From IMG/VR virus record IMGVR_UViG_3300032731_000065, positions 1 to 35,937 of that record: a stretch of DNA of 35,937 nucleotides; one strand, 5' to 3'. The stretch comes from a virus. The translations under genes were made by a program, and so were the position numbers. Below are positions 1 through 6,251 of this stretch, piece by piece; positions within the stretch are counted from its first letter, which is position 1; each line of letters opens with the position of its first letter. The notes under the pieces were generated by a model that worked only from the letters and a program-made list of their open reading frames with translations, ran no database searches and had not been told where the DNA came from.

Positions 1-141
1 GTCCCCCCTGTCTCTAAACTTTGTGCATCAGTAGTAAAAGTTATCTTATTATTAGTATCTCCATCATGCTGTATATCAGCTGCTACTAATACATCTGAAC
101 TAAATGTAGAAGCTCCTGAGTAAGTATGAGCCCCTGTTATA
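1..141. repeat. Terminal direct repeat, left copy (circular overlap)
   Basis: Bases 1-141 are identical to 35797-35937. The overlap lies inside one uninterrupted reading frame, and joining the two ends restores a 512-codon gene. It therefore marks a circular assembly (or a circularly permuted or redundant genome), not a biological insertion. The exact length of 141 equals the largest default k-mer of the MEGAHIT assembler, which argues for an assembly overlap rather than a genuine phage terminal repeat. Confidence 0.95.
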
Positions 142-791
142 GTACTATCTAAAGCTATATCCCCTGCTGTAACAGTTATATTAGCTCCCCCTGTTACTCC
201 TGCTCCTGTACCAAACGCTGTACTAGATACTCCATCATTTGAGAAGTACCATCCATTAGAAGCTGCTACATACCTCCAGAATGGTTTATTAGCGTCTCCA
301 TTAAATGCATATACTGTTATATCGTTATTAGCAGCATTCCCTACTTGCCAATTCTCTCCCCCTGATCCTATAGTCCCTTTCTGTGCTGCTTGTATTAAAT
401 CAAAATGTATAGCTGATACATTACAGAATACTGGACTATCTTGCTCATGCTCAGCTGCTAAACTAGCTGTAGTGCTGAAATCTAATCCTGAGGTGTTTAT
501 ACCACGTACAGCGGCTGTAATGGTTAATCCGAGGTTAGTAGTGTCTGGAGTGTTTCCTGAGCCTTGTACCCCTGCTGCAGGGACGTAAACAGTCTCTGTG
601 TATCCTGCTTTGTTCTTAACTCCCATCAAGAAGGCTGCAGCTACAATCTTACCGTCCTCGTCTAGAGGAGGGTTAGTAACAGTGATTGTTGTAGCACTGT
701 CTGTTATAGGAGCTGCTAGTCGAGGATTAGCTGCTGTAGGGCGACTCCATTGAAAGAATTCTAGTGTTGGTAAAACGGTTGCATCTGCCAT
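1..791 (-). CDS. Tail fibre protein, N-terminal part (gene continues at 35796-35052)
   Basis: The reading frame opens with ATG at 791 (MADATVLPTLEFFQWSRP) and stays open to base 1. Across the circular junction it continues in frame from 35796 to the stop at 35052: 791+745 = 1536 nt, exactly 512 codons, giving 511 aa. The N-terminal half (residues 1-263) is rich in Thr, Ala, Gly and Asn with many beta-strand-like stretches, as in phage tail-fibre shafts. The start lies 11 nt downstream of the nozzle gene stop (803) in the same operon. No membrane segment or catalytic motif is visible. By composition and position it is a virion fibre or receptor-binding protein. The fibre assignment is firm as a class; the receptor is unknown. 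Confidence 0.85.
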   Translation of the reverse strand, partial: MADATVLPTLEFFQWSRPTAANPRLAAPITDSATTITVTNPPLDEDGKIVAAAFLMGVKNKAGYTETVYVPAAGVQGSGNTPDTTNLGLTITAAVRGINTSGLDFSTTASLAAEHEQDSPVFCNVSAIHFDLIQAAQKGTIGSGGENWQVGNAANNDITVYAFNGDANKPFWRYVAASNGWYFSNDGVSSTAFGTGAGVTGGANITVTAGDIALDSTITGAHTYSGASTFSSDVLVAADIQHDGDTNNKITFTTDAQSLETGG

Positions 792-802
792 TGTTTATAT
801 AA

Positions 803-2632
803 TTAAGTATTTAAATTTCTACGTCTAATTGATCCTTTATTTACTACTCTTGCCTGAAACAAATTGATTTGATGAGGTACACTGTCGTTGCTTGTAATGT
901 GAATTCGCAATCTTTGAAAATTCTTTATCCTTAATGAAGCTCCTGAAAAGTCACTAGTTAATGCATTGTTTTCTATATCCCCTCCAAATGGTGTAGCACC
1001 CCATGAAGCTGATCCGTACCCTGCAAACAATCCTTCATCTCCTGAAGCTGCCCAGTCAAAGGTTGCTTTGTTATGCACTATCTCTCCTTCTTTATCATAT
1101 ACATCAAACGCTATTGTTATCTCGCTACTCTCTGACAACTGTCCTTGTATATAGAATAACTCTAAGTCTTTACGTTCTGTAAAGTTACCTATAGGTAGTT
1201 CTTGTAAATACTCTGTCTCTATAGGAACTGTATTATCACTCTCTCCATCAAATAGCTTATATATAGTTGTAGATGTTGAATTTCCTCCGTATATTATGTC
1301 ATTGACTAACATAAACCTGTTTATATTCCATCCAGTAAACTTAACCCATGATGCATTATCTAAATCATAGACTAATACTAGATTATTAGTACTTGAGTCT
1401 TCTCTACATGTGATCATCACATTATTACGTTTAGGATCATATATAATATCTGACGCAACAAAACTTAAGTCATCTATTAAATCCGTTCCTAAAAGTAATG
1501 ATATATTCGATTCTTGTTCACTAAACGGTACATTTGTTGATCCTCCGCTAATCATTTGGAAAACCCCTCCTTCATTACAATAAAAGATTCCTTTAGGCGT
1601 TGATGCCATACCTCTTTCACCTCCAAAGTCTATCTTCTGGAAGTCTATAGCCTGTTCTTGTACCAATCCTACAGTATCTACATTAACAGACTCTATTCTA
1701 AACCCTAGTTTACCTGAATCGTAAACAGCTATTACTTGTGATCCTATTGATCCAAATCCTTGCACAGCTCCAGCATTTCTTAACCTAGCTGCTGATGGCT
1801 CACTAGGAGTAGGCTGTCCAGCAACTGCAACAGTTGTCCAATCAGTAAATGGCGGATTTGTCCCATCATCCGCTGTAGCCCATACAATAGTTGCCTCATT
1901 CCCTTGGCTGCTTTCTACAATATCTCCTGATAAATTACCAGCAAATATCCTTGAACCAGCTATATATAAGTGCTTAGCTTTAGGAGCGTCTGTTATAGAA
2001 GTGAATGTGTACCCTAATGTTCCATTAACTACTGCTGCTCCTGTAGATGAATCAGTTAAAGCTTCATCATTTGCGAAGGTGCCTGATATTTCTCCTAATG
2101 TTAATGTTCCTGTAGTTCCACTATCTGAATCTTCTAATACAATAGCTGTAGCTCCACTGGTCCCTCCTGTTACTACTAATCCAACAGCAAAGTTGCCAGT
2201 TTGTGCATCATAATCAAGCGTTTTACTAATCCTTCCGACTTTATCTCCGCCATTACATACAAAGAAGTAGTCACCGTATTTAACACCACTAAACGCATCA
2301 GTCGTTGTGAAATCACCTTTAACCACTGTTTGTGTATCTGCTGTGTCATCATGTACTGCTACGTTGTTATCATATCCATATACCCATAACGTAGAACTCC
2401 ATTTAACAAGCATTGTAACAGCTGCTCCTCCGGCTACGGTGAACTCTTGAGTCCTTCCTTCACGTTTCACAAGCCTTCCATCTGATTGGACTAAGTAATT
2501 CTTAATCTCTATAGCAAACTTAGTATCAAGCAACTGTTCATAGTCTCTTTTATTTATACCTCCTGTAGCAAACGTAGTCGTTATAGACGACGCTGCATTG
2601 CCTGACGGTGAAAATGTAAGGGGTTTGTACAT
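803..2632 (-). CDS. Tail nozzle / packaged-DNA stabilisation protein (P22 gp10-like or T7 gp12-like)
   Basis: 609 aa. The N-terminus has the layout of podovirus tail nozzle proteins: a Gly-rich start, a short 'NYLVQSDGRLVKREG' region that fits the 'N..V...G.L..R.G' pattern of the family, then repeated beta-strand blades (WVYGYD, YFFVCNGGD, GIFYCNEGGVF, VYDLDNASWVKF). Residues about 147-207 (TGGTSGATAIV, DSGTTGTLTLG, GTFANDE) look like a small inserted beta domain of a kind often spliced into phage virion proteins. The gene follows the 206-aa adaptor with a one-base TAATG overlap, which is the usual adaptor-nozzle order. The protein would form the end of the short tail. The P22 versus T7 type is not resolved from sequence alone. 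Confidence 0.75.
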   Translation of the reverse strand: MYKPLTFSPSGNAASSITTTFATGGINKRDYEQLLDTKFAIEIKNYLVQSDGRLVKREGRTQEFTVAGGAAVTMLVKWSSTLWVYGYDNNVAVHDDTADTQTVVKGDFTTTDAFSGVKYGDYFFVCNGGDKVGRISKTLDYDAQTGNFAVGLVVTGGTSGATAIVLEDSDSGTTGTLTLGEISGTFANDEALTDSSTGAAVVNGTLGYTFTSITDAPKAKHLYIAGSRIFAGNLSGDIVESSQGNEATIVWATADDGTNPPFTDWTTVAVAGQPTPSEPSAARLRNAGAVQGFGSIGSQVIAVYDSGKLGFRIESVNVDTVGLVQEQAIDFQKIDFGGERGMASTPKGIFYCNEGGVFQMISGGSTNVPFSEQESNISLLLGTDLIDDLSFVASDIIYDPKRNNVMITCREDSSTNNLVLVYDLDNASWVKFTGWNINRFMLVNDIIYGGNSTSTTIYKLFDGESDNTVPIETEYLQELPIGNFTERKDLELFYIQGQLSESSEITIAFDVYDKEGEIVHNKATFDWAASGDEGLFAGYGSASWGATPFGGDIENNALTSDFSGASLRIKNFQRLRIHITSNDSVPHQINLFQARVVNKGSIRRRNLNT

Positions 2633-3252
2633 TAATATGGGTTAATATTTAACATTGATGATATCATTGGTTGTTGATTGATATTCTTTGCTAGCTCATC
2701 TAAAGATCGAGAGAACCGAGCGTCTGCAAAGACTTCTGAGTTCTTATCTTCATCCCAGAGAGTGTAAAGAACATCTATAGCGTTTATTACATACAATCTG
2801 TACTCATCAGGTATCTGTAAGCTATTTGAAGTAGCTGTAAGAGCTGTTAGGTCTGGAATGTATCTTATGGTCAAAGTATTAGTAGCTGAAGGCTGTGGAG
2901 TTAAAACTACGTTACTACCTGATATATAATATCCATTAACTGCTGCTCCGTATCCTGTAAGAGTTAGTCTTGAAGATTCGATAGGGTCACTATTACCATC
3001 AAGATCATATAACCCTGATCCAACAACTTGCATGTTATTGAAGTCTGAAGGTAAAGCGTATGTTTCAGTACCTGATACAACACTAATTGTATCTGTTGTT
3101 AAGTTACGTCCAGGATCTATTCCATTAACTGTTCTGTAATAGAAATCGTTAATGAAGTTACACCATTCAATGAATACGGAATCAGAGACATCTGAGATAT
3201 CTCTTTTTCTGTTTTCTAACGATGTTTTAGCTGAACTTACAAGTATAGCCAT
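2632..3252 (-). CDS. Head-tail adaptor protein (P22 gp4-like or T7 gp11-like)
   Basis: 206 aa. The start (MAILVSSAKTSLENRKRDIS), a middle with VSGTETYALPSDF and a C-terminal half with IPDEYRLYVINAIDVLYTLW fit phage adaptor or tail-tubular-A proteins. In those a helical bundle binds the portal and a beta insertion contacts the nozzle. The stop codon shares its last A with the start codon of the nozzle gene (TAATG), indicating translational coupling, and the pair is conserved in order in short-tailed phages. Identification rests on pattern, size and context; no catalytic residues are expected. Confidence 0.65.
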   Translation of the reverse strand: MAILVSSAKTSLENRKRDISDVSDSVFIEWCNFINDFYYRTVNGIDPGRNLTTDTISVVSGTETYALPSDFNNMQVVGSGLYDLDGNSDPIESSRLTLTGYGAAVNGYYISGSNVVLTPQPSATNTLTIRYIPDLTALTATSNSLQIPDEYRLYVINAIDVLYTLWDEDKNSEVFADARFSRSLDELAKNINQQPMISSMLNINPY

Positions 3253-3271
3253 GATTGTTTAGTTAATGTCT

Positions 3272-3619
3272 TTATTGAACTGTAAGGAACTTCTTTTTAG
3301 CGAACCCTTCAGCTAGTTGTTGGTAGTTTTCTCCGTGTAGTTCTTTAGAGTAAACTCTAAACACTTTACCTGCTCCATCAAGAACAATTGCTTCTTCTTG
3401 AGCTTCAATTACTACATCGTCTCCTACTTCTGGAGCTGCTTCTTGTACTTCTTCTACTACCTCTTCTACTACCTCTTCTTCTACTGGATCTAATAGAGAG
3501 ATTTCAGAATTAACTATTACCTCTTCTACTACCTCTTCTTCTACTGGATCTAATAGAGAGATTTCAGAATTAACTATTACCTCTTCTACTACTGCCTGTT
3601 TTTTACGTGCTTTAGCCAT
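3272..3619 (-). CDS. Acidic repeat-containing virion-associated protein, unknown
   Basis: 115 aa. A basic N-terminus (MAKARKKQAV) is followed by two copies of a 20-residue acidic unit containing VNSEISLLDPVEEE, then an EEV-rich stretch. A non-repetitive C-terminus of about 40 residues (AGKVFRVYSKELHGENYQQL) ends in Lys-rich FAKKKFLTVQ. The DNA repeat is an exact 60-bp tandem duplication, so the repeat number probably changes by slippage. The gene sits between the adaptor and the membrane-protein cluster in the tail operon. The C-terminal part may be the functional domain. No function is assigned. Confidence 0.75.
   Translation of the reverse strand: MAKARKKQAVVEEVIVNSEISLLDPVEEEVVEEVIVNSEISLLDPVEEEVVEEVVEEVQEAAPEVGDDVVIEAQEEAIVLDGAGKVFRVYSKELHGENYQQLAEGFAKKKFLTVQ
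3459..3592. repeat. 60-bp tandem repeat, about 2.2 copies, in frame
   Basis: Bases 3481-3540 are repeated with a 60-base period into 3541-3592 without a mismatch, and 3459-3480 equals 3519-3540. The period is a multiple of three, so it encodes two exact 20-aa acidic repeats. Perfect identity implies a recent duplication. Confidence 0.95.
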
Positions 3620-3641
3620 GATTTTAAAATTTAATTAATAA

Positions 3642-4025
3642 TTATTCTACTTTTATATCATAATTGTTTAATATTGCTTGTATTTGTATTACTTTATCTG
3701 TGATGATTCCTATCTTATTATTGTTTAGATTAGTCATTGCTACTATATATCCACTTATCGCCATTATAATACCTAGAAATATGTTAAATGCCCATCTGCT
3801 TACGTATCCTTTTGAAATATCCTGTGACAACCTATTAAAATGATGAGTTTGCTCTTCCCACTTAGCTATATCTTTACTTCTAGCTACTCCTTCTTGTTTA
3901 ATTATTGATATATCTTGTTGTATGGCCTCTTGCTTATCAATAACAATGTTAATCATCTTAGTCATCTCGTTTCTTAGACTATGCCGTAGATCTCTACAAT
4001 CTTTTTCTGAAATACCTGATTTCAT
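3642..4025 (-). CDS. Coiled-coil protein with one membrane segment (possible lysis-module protein)
   Basis: 127 aa. Residues about 20-72 are strongly helical and charged (coiled coil). A hydrophobic span at about 78-97 (WAFNIFLGIIMAISGYIVAM) follows, then a short 30-residue tail. It is the third of three consecutive small membrane proteins (3642-4536) in the tail operon. Coiled coil plus a single transmembrane helix is the architecture of XhlA-type and spanin-type accessory lysis proteins. There is no specific motif, so the role is inferred from layout only. Confidence 0.7.
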   Translation of the reverse strand: MKSGISEKDCRDLRHSLRNEMTKMINIVIDKQEAIQQDISIIKQEGVARSKDIAKWEEQTHHFNRLSQDISKGYVSRWAFNIFLGIIMAISGYIVAMTNLNNNKIGIITDKVIQIQAILNNYDIKVE

Positions 4026-4065
4026 AAACGTAAGGGGTTATTGTTTCTTACGGCTTGTGGTTTGC

Positions 4066-4326
4066 TTAAGATATAAAAGGATGATTTATTAAGTATGAAA
4101 TTAGTTTTACTACTTGAGGGATAGATATACCTCCTACAATTAATGACAATCCAGCTAAAGCCCCTTTCCAAAATATTTGTTGTCTTTCTACTTTACTAAT
4201 CTTATTAGTGTTCTTTTCAGCTGCTTTAATTATTCTTTCATGCGCTTTATCATTATTCCTAAACTTTTCTAAGAACAAAGTCTCAAAAGTTTTTAGTTTC
4301 TCCAATATTAATTTGTAATCTGACAT
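4066..4326 (-). CDS. XhlA/haemolysin-like small membrane protein, holin accessory
   Basis: 86 aa. An amphipathic N-terminal helical region (residues 5-50, with regular charged heptads) leads into WKGALAGLSLIVGGISIPQ and a hydrophobic tail (about 53-80). This is the XhlA-like plan: cytoplasmic coiled coil followed by a C-terminal membrane anchor. It lies 3 nt downstream of the two-TM holin-like gene. In known phages XhlA-type proteins act with a holin. That role here is inference; the membrane topology is visible in the sequence. Confidence 0.65.
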   Translation of the reverse strand: MSDYKLILEKLKTFETLFLEKFRNNDKAHERIIKAAEKNTNKISKVERQQIFWKGALAGLSLIVGGISIPQVVKLISYLINHPFIS

Positions 4327-4329
4327 AGT

Positions 4330-4536
4330 TTATTTTTTACCTTCTAAATACTTTCTCGCTCCATTGATTGCAATAGCTGCTAAGGCTGTCACAACTGCCG
4401 TGTATGGACCGAAGTCTGTTTGAGCCATAACTTCTGCCATATAAGTGACTAATGCGCCTCCTAGAGCAAGTGATGCCCCTGTAGCTATCTTCATTAAGTC
4501 TGCTTTGTTAAACGAATACTTGTTTGAGTTTTTCAT
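4330..4536 (-). CDS. Small two-helix holin-like protein
   Basis: 68 aa starting at ATG 4536 (MKNSNKYSFNKADL). A basic N-terminus precedes hydrophobic segment 1 (about 17-36, ATGASLALGGALVTYMAEV) and segment 2 (about 44-60, PYTAVVTALAAIAINGA), ending with the charged tail RKYLEGKK. This matches a widespread family of short phage holin-like proteins. The frame is open further upstream to 4593, but that extension (residues such as MVQIQRLFQYI) overlaps the remains of another gene (4547-4673), and the start at 4536 has the usual AT-rich leader. Function as a holin is likely but not proven. Confidence 0.7.
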   Translation of the reverse strand: MKNSNKYSFNKADLMKIATGASLALGGALVTYMAEVMAQTDFGPYTAVVTALAAIAINGARKYLEGKK

Positions 4537-4546
4537 AATAAATAAA

Positions 4547-4673
4547 TTAGTAAGCATGATAATGTATTGAAATAGTCGCTGTATCTGAACCACTTGAAGT
4601 TGCTACCTTCGCTTGTATCTGTGAATTAGCGGCAATAATAGGCGTTGACAGGGGTACTTGTTATAAAAGACAT
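4547..4673 (-). pseudogene. Frameshifted mini tail-protein gene (about 41 aa if repaired)
   Basis: ATG at 4673 reads MSFITSTP and would stop after 15 codons. Removing one base from the G4 run at 4651-4654 (C4 on the coding strand) restores a continuous frame to the TAA at 4547-4549. It includes TPIIAANSQIQAKV and SSGSDTATISIHYHAY, a phrase typical of C-termini of small phage tail-fibre proteins. The interval is 127 nt, that is 42 codons plus one base, as expected for a single insertion in a homopolymer. It could be a true pseudogene, an assembly or sequencing error, or a programmed frameshift. Confidence 0.55.
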
Positions 4674-4691
4674 GTATTTAAAGTTAAATTA

Positions 4692-5621
4692 CTAATGTAT
4701 AAACCATCCAACGCCATTTGAATATAGACTGATAGAATCATAATTTCCTGATATTACAGCAGTAGCTGCTCCATCTATAGTCTCTGCTCCTTCTGTGTCT
4801 ACTGTTATATTATTAGCTGAAGCATTCCCTCCTGCATCTTTAATTGTTATACATCTTCCCGCTGTTGTCTGTGCTGTAGGAAGCGTTAAACTTGTTACTG
4901 CTGCTGTTGAGGTATATGTAACATGAAGAAAATCATCTGTTGTTAATAGATCATATGTAGCTACATTTACTGTTGTAACAGTAGTTGTGGCTGTGATTTG
5001 ATCATTAACATACCCCTGTGTTACAAGTTTGTCATTATCCCCTGCCCCTGTTGAAACACTAACTATATTAGAGGTTGCACCATTTATAGCGATAGCTAGG
5101 GAATTATCTGTACCCCAGTTTATTTCATTATCTGTATCCCTCCCTACTGCTCCTGTAGTAATAAGGTCATAAGTTGAAATGTCTATATTAGAATCAGCAT
5201 TTGAACCGTCTAAAGCTAGGAACGATCCTGAGCCAACTTCCATCCAACCTCCAGAGAAAAAAACCCAGTGCACAAGTGCCAATAACATCCATATCATCTC
5301 ACCCTCTTCTGGTACTGTTTCTACCCATGAAGACCCATCCCACTCATATACATAGTCTTCTGTCCAACCATTAGCAGTTGCATCAGATATATACCTATCA
5401 CCAACGCTAGGGCCTACTGGCAATCCGCCTGTGGGGTCATATGTATCTTCAGCAGGCGGTAACAACCAAGGACTAACTTCAGTATCTACATAAGCTTTTA
5501 TACTTTGCTGAGTAGCAAGCGCATCATCCCTGTTAGATACCATATCATCTTCATCTAGTATAGGAGTGATGTTATAAATAGCATCTCCACCATCGCCGTA
5601 ATTTTGTGTTACTCTACTCAT
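4692..5621 (-). CDS. Tail fibre / receptor-binding protein with DUF2793-like middle
   Basis: 309 aa. Residues 21-46 (ILDEDDMVSN, ALATQQSIKAYVD) are a common phage fibre motif that recurs in the 511-aa fibre of this genome. Residues about 53-130 (GDRYISDA, YVYEWDGSSWVETVPEEGEMIW) resemble the DUF2793-type module of fibres, where a 'WxxxxPxxGxxxW' patch is usual. The C-terminal 90 residues (TSLTLPTAQTTAGRCITIKD, NNITVDTEGAETIDG, ending SNGVGWFIH) form a beta-rich tip domain found on many phage fibres. The start ATG shares one base with the preceding gene's stop. It probably recognises a cell-surface receptor. Confidence 0.8.
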   Translation of the reverse strand: MSRVTQNYGDGGDAIYNITPILDEDDMVSNRDDALATQQSIKAYVDTEVSPWLLPPAEDTYDPTGGLPVGPSVGDRYISDATANGWTEDYVYEWDGSSWVETVPEEGEMIWMLLALVHWVFFSGGWMEVGSGSFLALDGSNADSNIDISTYDLITTGAVGRDTDNEINWGTDNSLAIAINGATSNIVSVSTGAGDNDKLVTQGYVNDQITATTTVTTVNVATYDLLTTDDFLHVTYTSTAAVTSLTLPTAQTTAGRCITIKDAGGNASANNITVDTEGAETIDGAATAVISGNYDSISLYSNGVGWFIH

Positions 5622-5947
5622 TATCGTAATATTTTACCAAATTGTAAATTAACTGTAGCATCACTGCCTGTTGCTCTTACGAGCTTTAACTTATGTAAAT
5701 CAGCTCCTCTAAACTGTTTGACTGTTCCTGCTTCTAATAAGAACCCTACAGTTGTAGTTGGAGTGTTGCCGTCTACTAGATACCTAACAGAATTAGCTTC
5801 TACTTGAATGTCTAAAGCATCTGCCTCATGAGGTAGTTCGAAAAATGCTGAAGCAGCTGTTGCTACTAAACTTTCAACAGTCGTAGCTGTAGCTGTCACT
5901 GTAATTTGACTAGCACCTGCATTAGGTAGCTTGATTATACTTTGCAT
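5621..5947 (-). CDS. Small tail-associated beta protein, paralogue of the 8932-9267 product
   Basis: 108 aa (MQSIIKLPNAGASQITV...). It aligns along its whole length with the 111-aa product of 8932-9267. Both begin MQ-x-x-KLPNA-x-AS, share TAAS-x(6)-LP, A-x-D-x-QV, GNTPT and end with GSDATV-x-x-Q-x-G. Beta-strand alternation and lack of membrane or catalytic motifs suggest a small beta-sandwich virion protein, perhaps a fibre cap or baseplate-like part. No named family is recognised. The two copies sit on either side of the tailspike gene. Confidence 0.8.
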   Translation of the reverse strand: MQSIIKLPNAGASQITVTATATTVESLVATAASAFFELPHEADALDIQVEANSVRYLVDGNTPTTTVGFLLEAGTVKQFRGADLHKLKLVRATGSDATVNLQFGKILR

Positions 5948-5967
5948 TATTTATTGTTAAGTAAATA

Positions 5968-6231
5968 TTATTGAGTTGCTGATATATATGCTGCACAAGC
6001 AGTTGAAAGTGCCTTAGAATCTTTCAAATCTACTCCTCCAAAATAAGTAGTAAAATCATTTTTATTAATAATTTCATAAACTGGTTCTACTGTCTTATCC
6101 GCCTCAACAGCGACCTTATTAGTAAGACTATTCTTTACATGATTAAATACTCCATAATCATTGATTGTTTCTCCATCAATTGTTCTAAAGGCTATAGAAT
6201 CAGCCGTTGAACTTAAAAGTTGATATTCCAT
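5968..6231 (-). CDS. Hypothetical tail-region protein, 87 aa
   Basis: The product begins MEYQLLSSTADSIAF and ends DSKALSTACAAYISATQ. It is mixed alpha/beta without membrane segments or recognisable motifs. The gene is tightly packed between the tailspike gene and the first KLPNA paralogue, with AT-rich 20-nt gaps on each side, so it is likely translated as part of the tail operon. Function unknown. Confidence 0.65.
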   Translation of the reverse strand: MEYQLLSSTADSIAFRTIDGETINDYGVFNHVKNSLTNKVAVEADKTVEPVYEIINKNDFTTYFGGVDLKDSKALSTACAAYISATQ

Positions 6232-6251
6232 AATAAATTATTAATTAATTA

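Noticed and set aside
4330-4593. Longer start of the holin-like gene at 4593
   Set aside because: The extra 19 residues come from the antecedent frameshifted mini-gene; ATG 4536 gives the expected holin-like length.
4645-4667. TTGACA followed by TATAAA on the plus strand
   Set aside because: Spacer is only 11 nt and no plus-strand gene follows.
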